Source: Calliphora vicina
Taxonomy: Eukaryota; Arthropoda; Insecta; Diptera; Calliphoridae
Reading direction: 5' to 3'
DNA length: 64,000 nt
Assembly: GCF_958450345.1 (NCBI RefSeq)
Contig: NC_088781.1
Coordinates: forward strand, 70,505,240-70,569,239
Part shown: positions 54,336 to 64,000 of the stretch, piece by piece
Position numbering within the stretch: the first letter of the stretch is position 1
Layout: every line of letters begins with the position of its first letter
Made by a program: the position numbers and the translations under genes
The notes under the pieces: model-generated
Seen by the model: only the letters and a program-made list of their open reading frames with translations
Told to the model about the DNA's origin: nothing
The model's database searches: none

Positions 54336-55002
54336 CTGAAATGATAAAAGAGACATAAAAGAAAAAATAAAATAATAAAAACAATTTTAAAATCAAAACA
54401 TCAAAAAAATAAATAAATATGTATTTAAAAAAAAAAACAACAATATCTTGTCTGTCGGCACAACACACTTACAAATAAATAAAGTTTATTATTATTATTT
54501 TTATTAATTTATATATTTGTGTGATTTTAAATTTTGCTTTAGAAAATTGCAACCACATCAAATCAGCAATGAACTCTTTAGTACGATGAATCTTAGTTAA
54601 TTCAAGAACATTAATCCAATTACCAACTAAAGAACTAGTTTAGTCGTTACATACTAATAGATCAATATTCAAAATCGTTCATTTAAGGTTTCATATGTAT
54701 GTATGTAACTCTTGTGAGAATGCGAAGTTCCAACATATTGTTGAATCACAACAAAGACAAGGAAAATAACCAACTTATACATCCATCCGATGTATTTTTT
54801 ATGTTTTTGTTCTTTTTATTATTATTAATAAAATACTTCAATAAGTACACAAAATTCGTGATTTAGTTTCAGTTTAACATTTAAATATAATTTATTCGGT
54901 TAATCGAATAATTTAAAATTAACCGGTTAAATCTAAACCCCGATTAATTATTTGCTCGATTAACCGATTAAACCAGAAACCCGATTAATTGAATACCCTA
55001 GT

Positions 55003-55738
55003 GCTCAAGCATAATTTGAAAGCTTATAGAGTAGAGTATTTTTGATTTTTTTCAGATTTTTCGGAAGTAGTTTAGAGGTCGCTCAAATCGAGTTTTTGCC
55101 AAAAATCGGGTTTGTCGGCCTTTTTTGAGTTTTATTCATAACTTTGTCAAGATCCAAGATTTTCATTAATATTGAGGACACAGTTTAAAAGAAAAATGTC
55201 CATGCTTTTTTATTTTTGTAATGAATTGGCTCATTAAGGTGCCCTACATTACAGTTTTTCGAAATTTTTCCATAAATTAGTCATAGCTCCCATACAAAGC
55301 CCACTTTGCGAGCACAAATATCTTAAACATTTTGGCATATTTTAAAAGAAAACTGTTAAAAGAAAATTGTTGTCTCTAAATTATTAAGAATTAATTGATC
55401 TTTCAAACTGCATTTTTAGTTTTTTTCATTTTCATAAAAATTTTAAAAGTTATAAAGCCTTATTTACAAAATTTATGGAAAAATTACGAAAAATTGTAAT
55501 GTAGGGCACCTTAGTAAGCCAATTCATTGCAAAAACTAAAAATGTTTGCACAGAGAAATAAAGCATGGACATTTTTCTTTTAAAATGTGTCCTCAAAAGT
55601 AATGAAAATTGTGGGTCTTGACAAAGTTATGAAAAAACTCAAAAAAGGCCAACAAACCCGATTTTTGACAAAAAACCTCTTCCGAAAAATCTCAAAAATA
55701 CCTTACCCTATAAGCTTTCAAATTATGATTGAGCCCCA
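55003..55738. mobile_element. Foldback MITE with ~265-bp arms
   Basis: GCTCAAGCATAATTTGAAAG at the left pairs with CTTTCAAATTATGATTGAGC at the right. The arms remain alignable through GGACACAGTTTAAAAGAAAA / TTTTCTTTTAAAATGTGTCC and AAGGTGCCCTACATTACA / TGTAATGTAGGGCACCTT. A ~200-bp loop separates them. The open frames inside are repeat artefacts. Confidence 0.75.
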
Positions 55739-56606
55739 ACAAAATTTTAGTTTGGGAAACGCTAATATACATAATATTGTTGTGTCATGTCTAATAATAT
55801 TTTGGAAACTTACAACGCAACTTTTATTCGGTTGCCATCCAGACCCATTAATGTTATAAATGTCAAAACTAATACCTATGTTTGAAAGATTTGTTTGTTT
55901 AAAAGCTAGCGTTTTGTAGTTTAAACACAGTTTCAATTTAACTATTTATCAAATATTGAACTGGTAGGTATTTATAGACGGCAATTTTTCAATTTTAAAA
56001 TATAATTGAAATCATTCGGTATTTCAAGAAATCGTTTCAAACAAACATTTATTGTTTACTCGATAGTTTTACAAATAGTTTATGAAATATGAAAATAAGT
56101 TTTTGAATTGTTTTAAACAAATTTTGAATACCGACCGTTAATTAAAAAAAATCATTCGTATATTTTTAAAATCTAATACAAATTTTGTTGTAGCCGATGA
56201 AACAGTATTATGATACTTCAGTTTTTTACAAATATTAATACTCAGTATTACCGTCTATAAATACATTTACTGAATTTTGAATTTGATAATTTTGATAATT
56301 GAATATGTATACAATTTTCGTTATTGGTTGAACTTTAATAAAAAAAAACCTTCGTTTAAGGTAAATAGTTATAGCTTGTGAATTATTTAATTGACAAATC
56401 CAAATTTAAATGCAGATTATTTTTTATCTAAATTTTAATTTTGCTAAAATAAGATTTTCCGTCTGTTAGTTAGTTGATTGTATTGCAATTGGAGTAATTT
56501 AAGTTAACAAAGAAATAAACTAAACGAATTAAAGTTCATCACTGATTTGATCGATTTGTTGGGTTAGTTTATCATTTTGGAACATATTTTGACAAACAAC
56601 GCTCAC

Positions 56607-56727
56607 CTTTTTTAACAACTCAATTGCGGTCTGCAATACTGTGTGCCACTTTTTCAATTCGGTTTCATGTAAAATTTCCTGCTGGTGCAATAATTCAATC
56701 CAATCTTCATGATTGTTGGGCAATTGC
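56607..56727 (-). CDS. GRAMD1/Aster-like protein, penultimate exon
   Basis: A 3' splice site (ATAAAATTGCAG) precedes 56727 and a consensus donor (AAG|GTGAGC) follows 56607. 121 nt: one base completes the Lys codon from the previous exon, then 40 codons (QLPNNHEDWIELLHQQEILH...ELLKK). Charged, helical, coiled-coil-like, lying after the transmembrane anchor. If the donor is not used, the frame reads on 25 residues to a TAA at 56529, giving an alternative C-terminus. Confidence 0.8.
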
Positions 56728-56860
56728 CTGCAATTTTATAAAAATAAAAAAAAATAAAAACTGACACTACTATACATATCAAAGTTTTGTAAAATACGAA
56801 AGGTAATAAAAGTATATTTATAAATTAACAAACAAAATACACTATACTATTGCTACATAC

Positions 56861-57155
56861 TTTAGAGCCGATAAATTTGGCATACGTGCTCTAGTGGACA
56901 TGTCTTCATCAATGCGCTCCTCTAATTTCCATAATTTAAGCAATAATATGACATTAACAATTATGAGGAAACATAATAGAACAAGAACAAACAGTGACAG
57001 CCACCTGAATTTTGTAGTCGCTTCAACTGCTACAACAGGACTGTCGGATGGATGGCGAGTAGAAATACTTTGTGCAATACCACAGTGGTCCGCTGGCTCA
57101 GGTTTTGTTTGCATTATAGGCATCTCTTCCAGTGGACGAATTTGAGCAGCAGTGC
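56861..57155 (-). CDS. GRAMD1/Aster-like protein, transmembrane exon
   Basis: The acceptor (ATCATTTTAG) precedes 57155 and the donor GTATGT follows 56861. 295 nt, entering in phase 1 and leaving in phase 2, both matching the neighbours. It encodes a Pro-rich stretch (RPLEEMPIMQTKPEPA) and then a single membrane span (WLSLFVLVLLCFLIIVNVIL) followed by LLKLWKLEERI. GRAMD1 proteins are anchored in the ER by one C-terminal span followed by a short luminal tail, and this fits. Confidence 0.88.
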
Positions 57156-57159
57156 CTAA

Positions 57160-60100
57160 AATGATTATTAATTACACTAATTTAACATAATTTTCTTTAT
57201 GCGTTTCATATAATTATAGTTGCCCACCAAACGAAACTCGTACAAATTAAAGAAAACATATTAAAGCTATTCACGTGAGTATTTTTAACTCTTGCACAAA
57301 CACAACAAAATAATTTCATAATAACTTTTTTGTATTCGCAGTAATCGCAAATGAACCTGGAAGGGTTTGTATAATCACAAAATTAATATAAAATATAAAT
57401 ATTATTATTATTCGTATATTTTGCGTATGAATTCGAACTTATTAATTTTCATATATTAAATGAAATACTTTTATTTTGTTTTGCATCAACGTCGTACTAT
57501 TCTTCAGTACTATTCTGGTCTACATAGAAAAACCCCGTGTGCTATCTAACAAGTGGCCAACATTTCCTCGTTAATTATATAAATATATGTACATATTTAA
57601 CACCCACTTTGTCGTAAGGAACAATATACTAATTATTTTTGGAAATTTCACATACAAAATAAATTGTTATTTTCGAATATCTGGCGCACTATAACTTCCA
57701 AAGTCTTTAAACATTCAATTTCCTCCCACTACTCAAAGTTTGGCTAAAAATAGGAGGGATAGGAACAGTGGGAGTGGTGCTCCCATATAAAATAATTAGT
57801 TATTTTCAAATATTTGTGATCGATTATGGCCTATAATAGGCTAGGTTATTGGTGATGAAATAAAATAAATAAATAAAATATCTGAAAAACTATTATAGTG
57901 AGTATCTTTAAACTTGGTATGAATTACTTCATTATCATTGTAACTAGTTTGGGCGAAATCGGAACAGTAGTCAGAGTTTGACAAAGTTAATATTTATAAT
58001 CGAATATTTGGATTATAAATATTATTGTGAGACTTCAAACTTCTTGTAAATTGCATTTTGACAGTGAATTTTAAAACATAAAAAAAAATTTAAAGTATTC
58101 TAATGTCAATAGTAAAAAATGAGATGAATAATTATGTCTATTTTAAATAATTAATTAATATTGGATCAGACAAGAATTAATAGAGTAAAGTAAAAAATCT
58201 TGGTGTAACATTTAATAAACATCTGCTTTGGGGTGTCCAAGTTAGTAGAAACTTTTGCTGTACAAAATCCCACCAAAAAGTTACATGACAAGGAAATAGT
58301 TTAGGCAGGGGTTCAAGTGATTACGAGAGGTTCGATTTAGGTGGAATATTCATGATTTTTACATTATATTTACCAATAGAAAAGTTCGATGAATTCACTA
58401 CGTTTTTTCATTGTTGAAACACATTTATTGTTATATGCATGCGGAAGATATTTGAAAAATGTCAAATGCACAATGAATTTTAATAACAAATTTAAACAAA
58501 TGTGTGTATATATCAAAAAACACTTTAATATCTGATAATTTTTAATAAATGTGAAATTTAAGTGCATTTGAGCATTTAGAATGAATTGTAATGCACTATT
58601 GCTAGAGTCGTGAAAATTGCATTCAATTTGAACTACTTCCATTTTTTTTTGCTGAGATTGTACATACTAATAACGGTATATTGGTATATATTTTTGGCTG
58701 CAACATATCTTATACCAACTTTAATATATGGATTTGAATTAGTCTCTGGTTGTGATACGTCTGATATGAGCAAACTAAAAATATATAGCACGCTACATCT
58801 TTGAAATAAACCGCTATTTTTGAATATAATATTATTCGAAGAAAATTTTATTGGAGAATCTTTTAAAGTTTAGATTACTAATTTATACACGCAAATAAAA
58901 TAACACCGTTTAGATCTGAAAGAGGATATCGCATTATAAAAATTCCACACACTAAACAGTTGCCTGGTCAACATTTCATTATTTATACCATTGCGGTCGT
59001 GTTAAAAAAATAGGTTTATAAACCATTTTAAAACATAAACGTTTAGCAGGTAATACCTTTTATAAAGCATTGTTGAGTTACACATTTTAAAGATGGATCT
59101 ACTAAATAAACAATATGTGAAAAACACAAATTTTAATTTATGCTATGTTTAATATAGAAATTCAATATTTCACTATAATTTGGTATCTTTTAGGATTTAA
59201 AATGGACGATTATTTTATTTTTTATTTCATACAATAAACATTCACAATAACATTAGAGTTATTTAATTTTTATGTTTAACCCTCCCATGGGTGAGATGGG
59301 GACCTTTTTCATTATCAAACTAAAATTACTCCTTGATGGTCCAGGGGAAGTAAATTTATTCCAAGGAAATATTATCTATTTTATCGTTCCGACCAATAGT
59401 TTAGTTTTTTGAAATTTGAATGGGGTAAAATTTATTAATCTTTTTGGTCCTTTTCTTTAAATGTTTTTTATGCAAATGAGCAATATGTCCGTAATAGACT
59501 CTGAAAATATCCCACCGATTAGCTCCAAACCTGTTTCATTGGAAAGAAAATTTTGTGAAGATGGTTTTAGACACCTAAAACACTACATTAGGTCCATGCG
59601 GTCCATCCGTAAAGCCGAATTTTTCCATACAACAATTTTTTTGGAATATTTAAAATGTGTGTCATTAAGTTTTGCATATCCACTAAGAAGGAATTTTTGA
59701 AAATTCGAATTTTAAGGGGGTAAAAAAGAAACAATAAAGCTAGCACCAAATATCCAACTTAATCTGAATTTATACAAGTGGACAGGTGTGTGGTACCTTT
59801 TGATTTTTGTACTTTTAAGGGTATAAAACGGACAAAAACCGAGTTGTTGTACATTTTTGTATCCCATATCTCAGAAATTAAATTTAAATGGAATTGTAGT
59901 CCTTCTAGAAAAATTTCAAATGGAATTTGATACTTTTTTGATATTTAAACGTCAAATTGTTCCTTTTTTTTGGTACCTTTTATACAAAAATATTTTTTTA
60001 ATAAAGAAATATGTGCTTTTTCTACAGAGTGACAACAAATTAACAAAACGGGTCAATTTCGCATAATGCGGTACTTTTTGAGACATATTCAAATATATTT

Positions 60101-60617
60101 TCAGTTTTCTGTTTATACTTTAGTTAGGTTAGGTTTCACTGAACTTTCATTGGTTTTATGCAACCTTTTTAATGACGGACAGTTATCTAAATGCGAATCC
60201 ATACTAGCCAATGACACGCTAATGTTAAAATCATGAATGTTTCACCTAAAAAGAACCAGTTTATTATCAGTGGCACCCATGCATTTACTACTACTTTTTA
60301 TATTTTTAAGTTTTTGCTGTGATTATATACATTATTCTGTGATTCTACATAAGATTCAATCATTGTACTGGATTTTATGTAAAATAAGATACCAAATTTA
60401 AAAAAAATAATGTTCGATTTTGTTTTCCAATTCATTAGGTATCAAATAAAGTATCTTGTTCTGTTACGAGTTTGGTTTGGTTCGACTATAGACATACACT
60501 CTTACTAGTCACATTTAAAGGTTTTCCATAAAAATTTCGTAAATTGTGACGAGAATTTATAGGAAATATAAAAAATATTGTAAATATAAAAAAGGAGTTT
60601 GGGGTAGGGAAATTATA
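57160..60617. other. Intron of the GRAMD1-like gene, left part
   Basis: AT-rich intronic DNA without supported exons. Short frames at 58610-58804 and 59461-59700 lack splice context or family features. Scattered diverged repeats (for example TTATTTTCRAATATYTG near 57668 and 57802) are present. Confidence 0.5.
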
Positions 60618-61033
60618 CACTGTCTCAAACAATTGTCCGTACCCCATACAGCTGAAAATATATTTGATTATAATTCGAAAAATATAATCAATATAATCGA
60701 TTCGAATAAAGTATTTTTTTTTTAAAGTCCAACAAGTGATTATAAAAATTGCCAATTAATAGTAAAATAAAAAAAGGTTCACATTTATTTTTAACAACAA
60801 AATTAAAACTGGTTCAAAATATTAACTCAAAAAATTGTCCGTACCCTATAAATAAATTTACATATCTATTTATAAAATGCATATAATGATGATGTCCTTA
60901 ATATTGACTGTGGTATCCTTTAACAGCAATTACGTCTCTTAAGTTATTTTTCATCGATAAAGCCAGTTTTTCTGCAGTTTCTGCACCAATATTCCACCAT
61001 TTTTGAACGATGACATCTTTCAGAATTTGCTTA

Positions 61034-61334
61034 TTAGTTATTCTCCAAAATAACTAATAGATGTTCTATGGGTTTTAAATCTGGGCTCCGGGGAGAGTAA
61101 TGCACCACTTCCTTAACGTTATAGAGGAGCCATTCTCGCACAACCATAGAAGTGGGCTTTGGGTCGTTGTCGTGCAAGAACTGATAGTCGTCTTGTATTC
61201 CCAAATTAGTGGCGCTTGCATTAAATTTTTCTTTTAAAATATACAAATAACTAAATTTGTCCATCGTCCTTTTCCCAAACAAGAGATTTCCCACACCTCC
61301 AGATGCCATTACACCCCACATCATCACCGTTCCA
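61034..61334 (-). pseudogene. Tc1-like transposase 3' half (left arm)
   Basis: Reads MMWGVMASGGVGNLLFGKR, FLHDNDPKPTS with the second catalytic Asp, and SPDLKPIEHL with the catalytic Glu. The N-terminal half including the first Asp is absent. Beyond 61034 the C-terminal sequence continues in a shifted frame toward the left TIR. Confidence 0.8.
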
Positions 61335-61359
61335 CTACCAAATATAAAACTTCTGGAAA

Positions 61360-61620
61360 ACAGTTATTTTTACTGATGAAAGTAAATTTAATATTTTTGG
61401 GTCGGATGGAAGACTTTTTATGTGGCGAAAAGAAAAAACCGCGTTGCAATTAAAGCATCTAAAAGCAACAGTGAAACACGGTGGTAGCTCGGTGATGGTG
61501 TGGGGTGAAATGGCAGTTGCAGGTGTGGGAAATCTCATGTTTGGGGAAAGGACGATGGACAAATTTAGTTATTTGTATATTTTAATTGTAATTGCTGTTA
61601 AAGGACACCACAGTCAATAT
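61360..61620 (+). pseudogene. Tc1-like transposase middle part (right arm)
   Basis: Reads WKTVIFTDESKFNIFGSDG with the first catalytic Asp, KHGGSSVMVWGEMAVAGVG and RTMDKFSYLYIL. It then jumps over the second Asp and Glu to the extreme 3' end (VIAVKGHHSQY). It overlaps the left-arm copy over VMVWG...LYIL at high identity but runs in the opposite direction. Confidence 0.8.
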
Positions 61621-62022
61621 TAAGGACATCATACATCATCATTATATGCATTTTATAAATAGATATGTAAATTTTTTTTTAGGGTACGGACAATTTTTTG
61701 AGTTAATATTTTGAACTAGTTTTAATTTTGTTGTTAAAAATAAATGTGAACCTTTTTTTATTTTACTATTAATTGGGAATTTTTATAATCACTTGTTGGA
61801 CTTTTAAAAAACATTTACTTTATTCGAATCCGGTAAGTATTTTTCGAATTATAATATTGTATGGGGTACGGACAATTGTTTGATACAGTGTATATATCTT
61901 TGAAAACCTCGAAATCAGACCAGTAAGGAAACATAGCTATTACATAGTAATAATTTAAACTTGATATAGAAATTTGAAGACAAGATTAATAGAGAAATGG
62001 AAATTGACATTTGTCAATATAC

Positions 62023-62480
62023 CTTTTTTGTCGTTTTCTATTTTATGCTGAGGACAGTAGTGACAATGACGATGATGATGGTGGCAGTGATTGTGATTAT
62101 TGTGGTGTCGACAATGACAATGAATTGTTGTGGTATCATAAAAACAAGGATCAAGGATGTTTTTATTGCCATTACCCATATATTCATGTTCATCAAAGCT
62201 TGTTACAGTAGAAGTGATGGTTTGACCACCATCTTCACTCAATGGTGCAATTACACATAAAGCATTTATTTGTTTATGCTTACCCCTGCGTGGACGTCTT
62301 CCTTTGCCCTTTGCCGGTGGGATGCATGTTTCGCTTTGTAATGAATGCAATAGCGACGTGTAGAAATCGTCCAGACCAGCCCAAGTATTTTTCTCTATGA
62401 AACCTTTTACAACACCCCAAATGGATTTTTTATATTTGATTTGGGCATGAACCGAGAGCATTGTATGATCATCCACAGTC
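62023..62480 (-). CDS. GRAMD1/Aster-like protein, end of VASt domain and linker exon
   Basis: The acceptor (GCAACTGGAG) precedes 62480; the donor GTATAT follows 62023. 458 nt, entering in phase 2 and leaving in phase 1, matching both neighbours. It opens with TVDDHTMLSVHAQIKYKKS and IWGVVKGFIEKNTWAGLDDF, the conserved C-terminal end of the VASt/ASTER domain. A basic stretch (KGKGRRPRRGKHK) follows, then a long linker with a dense His/Cys cluster near 62060-62130. The donor is the weakest site in the gene; phase agreement supports it. Confidence 0.88.
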
Positions 62481-62829
62481 CTCCAGTTGCAAGTACAGTA
62501 TAAAAAACCAAGTTACATGAAAATTCCACTGATATTTAAACATACATATCGCTACCTTAATATAGAAAGACCCTAACTAACATTTTCCTTTCTTTACAGG
62601 AGGAGGAATAAACTTAATAAAACTTAAAGTTCTGTAGTTTCCTAACATAGATTTTTATGAAGGACTTCAACCAATTTAATGTTGTGACATTTTATTTTAT
62701 TAATGGTGTATTACGGGATTATCTATCGAAGTATGCAAAAAACTAAATTTTGGAAAAAACGAGTTAGGGCGTTTCTATATTAAGGTAACGATATGTATGT
62801 ATGTATTTATATAGCATTCACTAACTTAC

Positions 62830-62960
62830 TTCACTAGACAGTAATGTACTAAAACACTAAAACTATCTGCATATGGAATGCCGGCATTGACGTTGTTTAT
62901 ATCAATGGAATACAGTTCTCCAGGTTTACTACAATCTCGCATCACTTGAAATTCCGTAAC
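62830..62960 (-). CDS. GRAMD1/Aster-like protein, VASt domain exon
   Basis: The acceptor (GAAATTTTAG) precedes 62960 and the donor GTAAGT follows 62830. 131 nt, phase 0 in and phase 2 out. Encodes VTEFQVMRDCSKPGELYSID, NNVNAGIPYADSF and SVLVHYCLVK, the central strands of the VASt domain, where mammalian GRAMD1 proteins have the corresponding 'DVPYHDYF' and 'VNRYCI' segments. Confidence 0.9.
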
Positions 62961-63033
62961 CTAAAATTTCCGTAAATAAATTTTTTATAGTTTAATTAAA
63001 GTATTAGGCAATAAGGTTCTGAGATATTTATAC

Positions 63034-63286
63034 CTTGGATGTTTTTGGACCAACCGAAGCAGCCAACTGCACAGTCACATTAAAAGTACGCGTTTTCTGC
63101 CCGTCTTCATTCATAATCCAGTCACCAAAAACCAAATCTGTTGATTTACGCATTGCATGAAAATCTAGCAAAAATTTCGACTTGGAAAACAATAAATTAA
63201 ACAAAGTTTCAATGTTGATCGGTAGTATTGTATGAACCAGTTGACGTCCTTCGTGAGGTGAGTTACATTCAGCTGTTGCAACGAAT
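63034..63286 (-). CDS. GRAMD1/Aster-like protein, start of VASt domain exon
   Basis: The acceptor (TTTGACTATTTTAG) precedes 63286; the donor GTATAA follows 63034. 253 nt, phase 2 in and phase 0 out. Encodes TLFNLLFSKSKFLLDFHAMR followed by GDWIMNEDGQKTRTFNVTVQ, the opening helix and strands of the VASt/ASTER sterol-binding domain. In animals Aster proteins sit in the ER and move accessible sterol from the plasma membrane at contact sites. The product is the fly counterpart of GRAMD1; upstream exons with the GRAM domain are beyond the window. Identification is from memory of the family, with no alignment run. Confidence 0.9.
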
Positions 63287-63289
63287 CTA

Positions 63290-63684
63290 AAATAGTCAAA
63301 TATAAAATTAGCATATATCGAGTCAAAACAGCGATAAAATCTCAAATACAAAATATATTTATTGTGTGTATTATTTAATAATGCGGGATTTACAATAGAT
63401 AGCGTATCTTATGGACGCGGTTTTTGTTTCTAATAACTTATATGTCATATCTCTCGTTTATTCTCACTTAGTTACTGGACTTTAGAGTGTAAACCAAATT
63501 TTTTTTTTTGCTTCGAAAATATCGAATTTTGTGCCAACAAAGCAAAGGAAGTTTTTCTTCCGATTGCTCACCATAGAGCTTTTTGGTCTCGTAGCGGGAT
63601 GCGAGTGGGATATACATCAAAATAAATGTTTTCTAACTCAAGACATACAATTTTTGAGTTAAAACATTTATTTTGATATACATA
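63290..63684. other. Intron of the GRAMD1-like gene
   Basis: AT-rich, no exon seen. Ends at the insertion point of the second Tc1 copy. Confidence 0.5.
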
Positions 63685-64000
63685 CACATCTGCTCAAAAT
63701 AATAGATACACCTAATTGGAAAAAATTTAAATGGCGGTAACATTGAAAATTTCCTCGCAAGCGTTAAGAATACATCATATTATTAAAATTTCTATCTGGC
63801 AATGTCATGTCAGTCAAAAATCTGGCAACTATTTGCTTTCATGTTGATTTTTAAAAACGAATTTATTTGAATTACAAAAAATTTTTTGCTCATAAAAATA
63901 GATACACATCAGTAATTTGTAATTTGTTTATATACAATTTTTTTTTTGTGCAATTTTTTGTTCCTATTTACGTGAAACAGTAAGTATAATTTAAATTTTA
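63685..64000 (+). mobile_element. Tc1-like transposon, second copy (runs off the window)
   Basis: The first 316 bp match 45415-45730 with only a handful of differences (for example ATTATTTGC versus ATTTTTTGC). The transposase frame lies beyond the window end. The same GATATACA precedes TA at both insertion sites. It lies within or upstream of the GRAMD1-like gene. Confidence 0.92.

Larger units (their letters stand above)
60618..61890. mobile_element. Rearranged Tc1-like element with two copies of one end (IR/DR type)
   Basis: Outer ends CACTGTCTCAAACAATTGTC and its near complement (ending TTGTTTGATACAGTG) are flanked by TA (60616-60617, 61891-61892). An inner copy of the motif (AAAAATTGTCCGTACCCTA) lies about 205 bp inside the left end and 180 bp inside the right end, the IR/DR layout known from Sleeping Beauty-type elements. 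The two halves are head-to-head copies of the same transposase 3' half. It sits in the intron of the GRAMD1-like gene. Confidence 0.8.

Noticed and set aside
56529..56606. Treating the frame to 56529 as the certain end of the GRAMD1-like protein
   Set aside because: A consensus donor at 56606 and an in-phase acceptor at 54336 make this stretch more likely intronic. Kept only as an alternative C-terminus.
59461..59700. 79-codon frame MFFMQMSNMSVIDSENIPP...
   Set aside because: Balanced composition drew attention, but no splice sites of the right phase flank it and no domain is recognised. It lies in an intron.

Overview
This is eukaryotic DNA: AT-rich, spliced, and dominated by transposable elements. 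The element families (Jockey-clade and R1-clade LINEs, Gypsy LTR elements, Tc1/mariner, hAT, a Transib-like MITE and a mini-me-like element with GTCY repeats) and an insect-type GRAMD1/Aster gene point to a higher fly. A calyptrate such as a blowfly or house-fly relative is my inference from this style of sequence; it is not proven. There are no operons, ribosome binding sites or CRISPR arrays.

Host genes are sparse and lie on the minus strand. At the left edge (878-1680) is one exon of an unrecognised Ser/Thr/Asn/His-rich protein that ends in a perfect splice donor. At the right side, six phase-consistent exons (63286 down to 54300) encode the C-terminal half of a GRAMD1/Aster-type sterol-transfer protein: VASt/ASTER domain, a His/Cys-rich linker, a transmembrane anchor and a short helical tail. 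The GRAM domain lies beyond the window. The 4.9-kb intron between 62023 and 57155 holds a rearranged Tc1 element.

The rest is a nested TE landscape. 341-6000: terminal-inverted-repeat (TIR) elements, including a Transib-like MITE inside a tandem repeat and a hAT inside another hAT. 7340-14527: a field of GTAGCAG motifs, then about 1.5 kb of (ACAT)n microsatellite split by a nearly complete R1-clade LINE. 15498-25382: a decayed Gypsy element (ATAT target duplication) containing a Jockey LINE (11-bp target duplication), which contains a hAT (8-bp target duplication), which carries a 99-bp patch of the surrounding Gypsy gag. 28557-34122: a TIR element holding a second, better preserved Gypsy. 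35472-37745: a hAT-like element with palindromic subterminal arrays. 37776-44766: a LINE RT remnant and a second copy of the Jockey LINE, itself interrupted twice. 45415-47037: a nearly intact Tc1 element, whose almost identical sister copy enters at 63685. 47200-52960: MITEs, a tRNA-like remnant, a Tc1 fragment and a zeste-type Myb/SANT fragment.

I found no new multi-gene system. The most unusual objects are the LINE inside (ACAT)n, the hAT carrying a captured gag fragment, the Tc1 element built from two copies of the same end, the Transib-like MITE with a CACAGTG heptamer, and the MITE full of splice-donor consensus sites.
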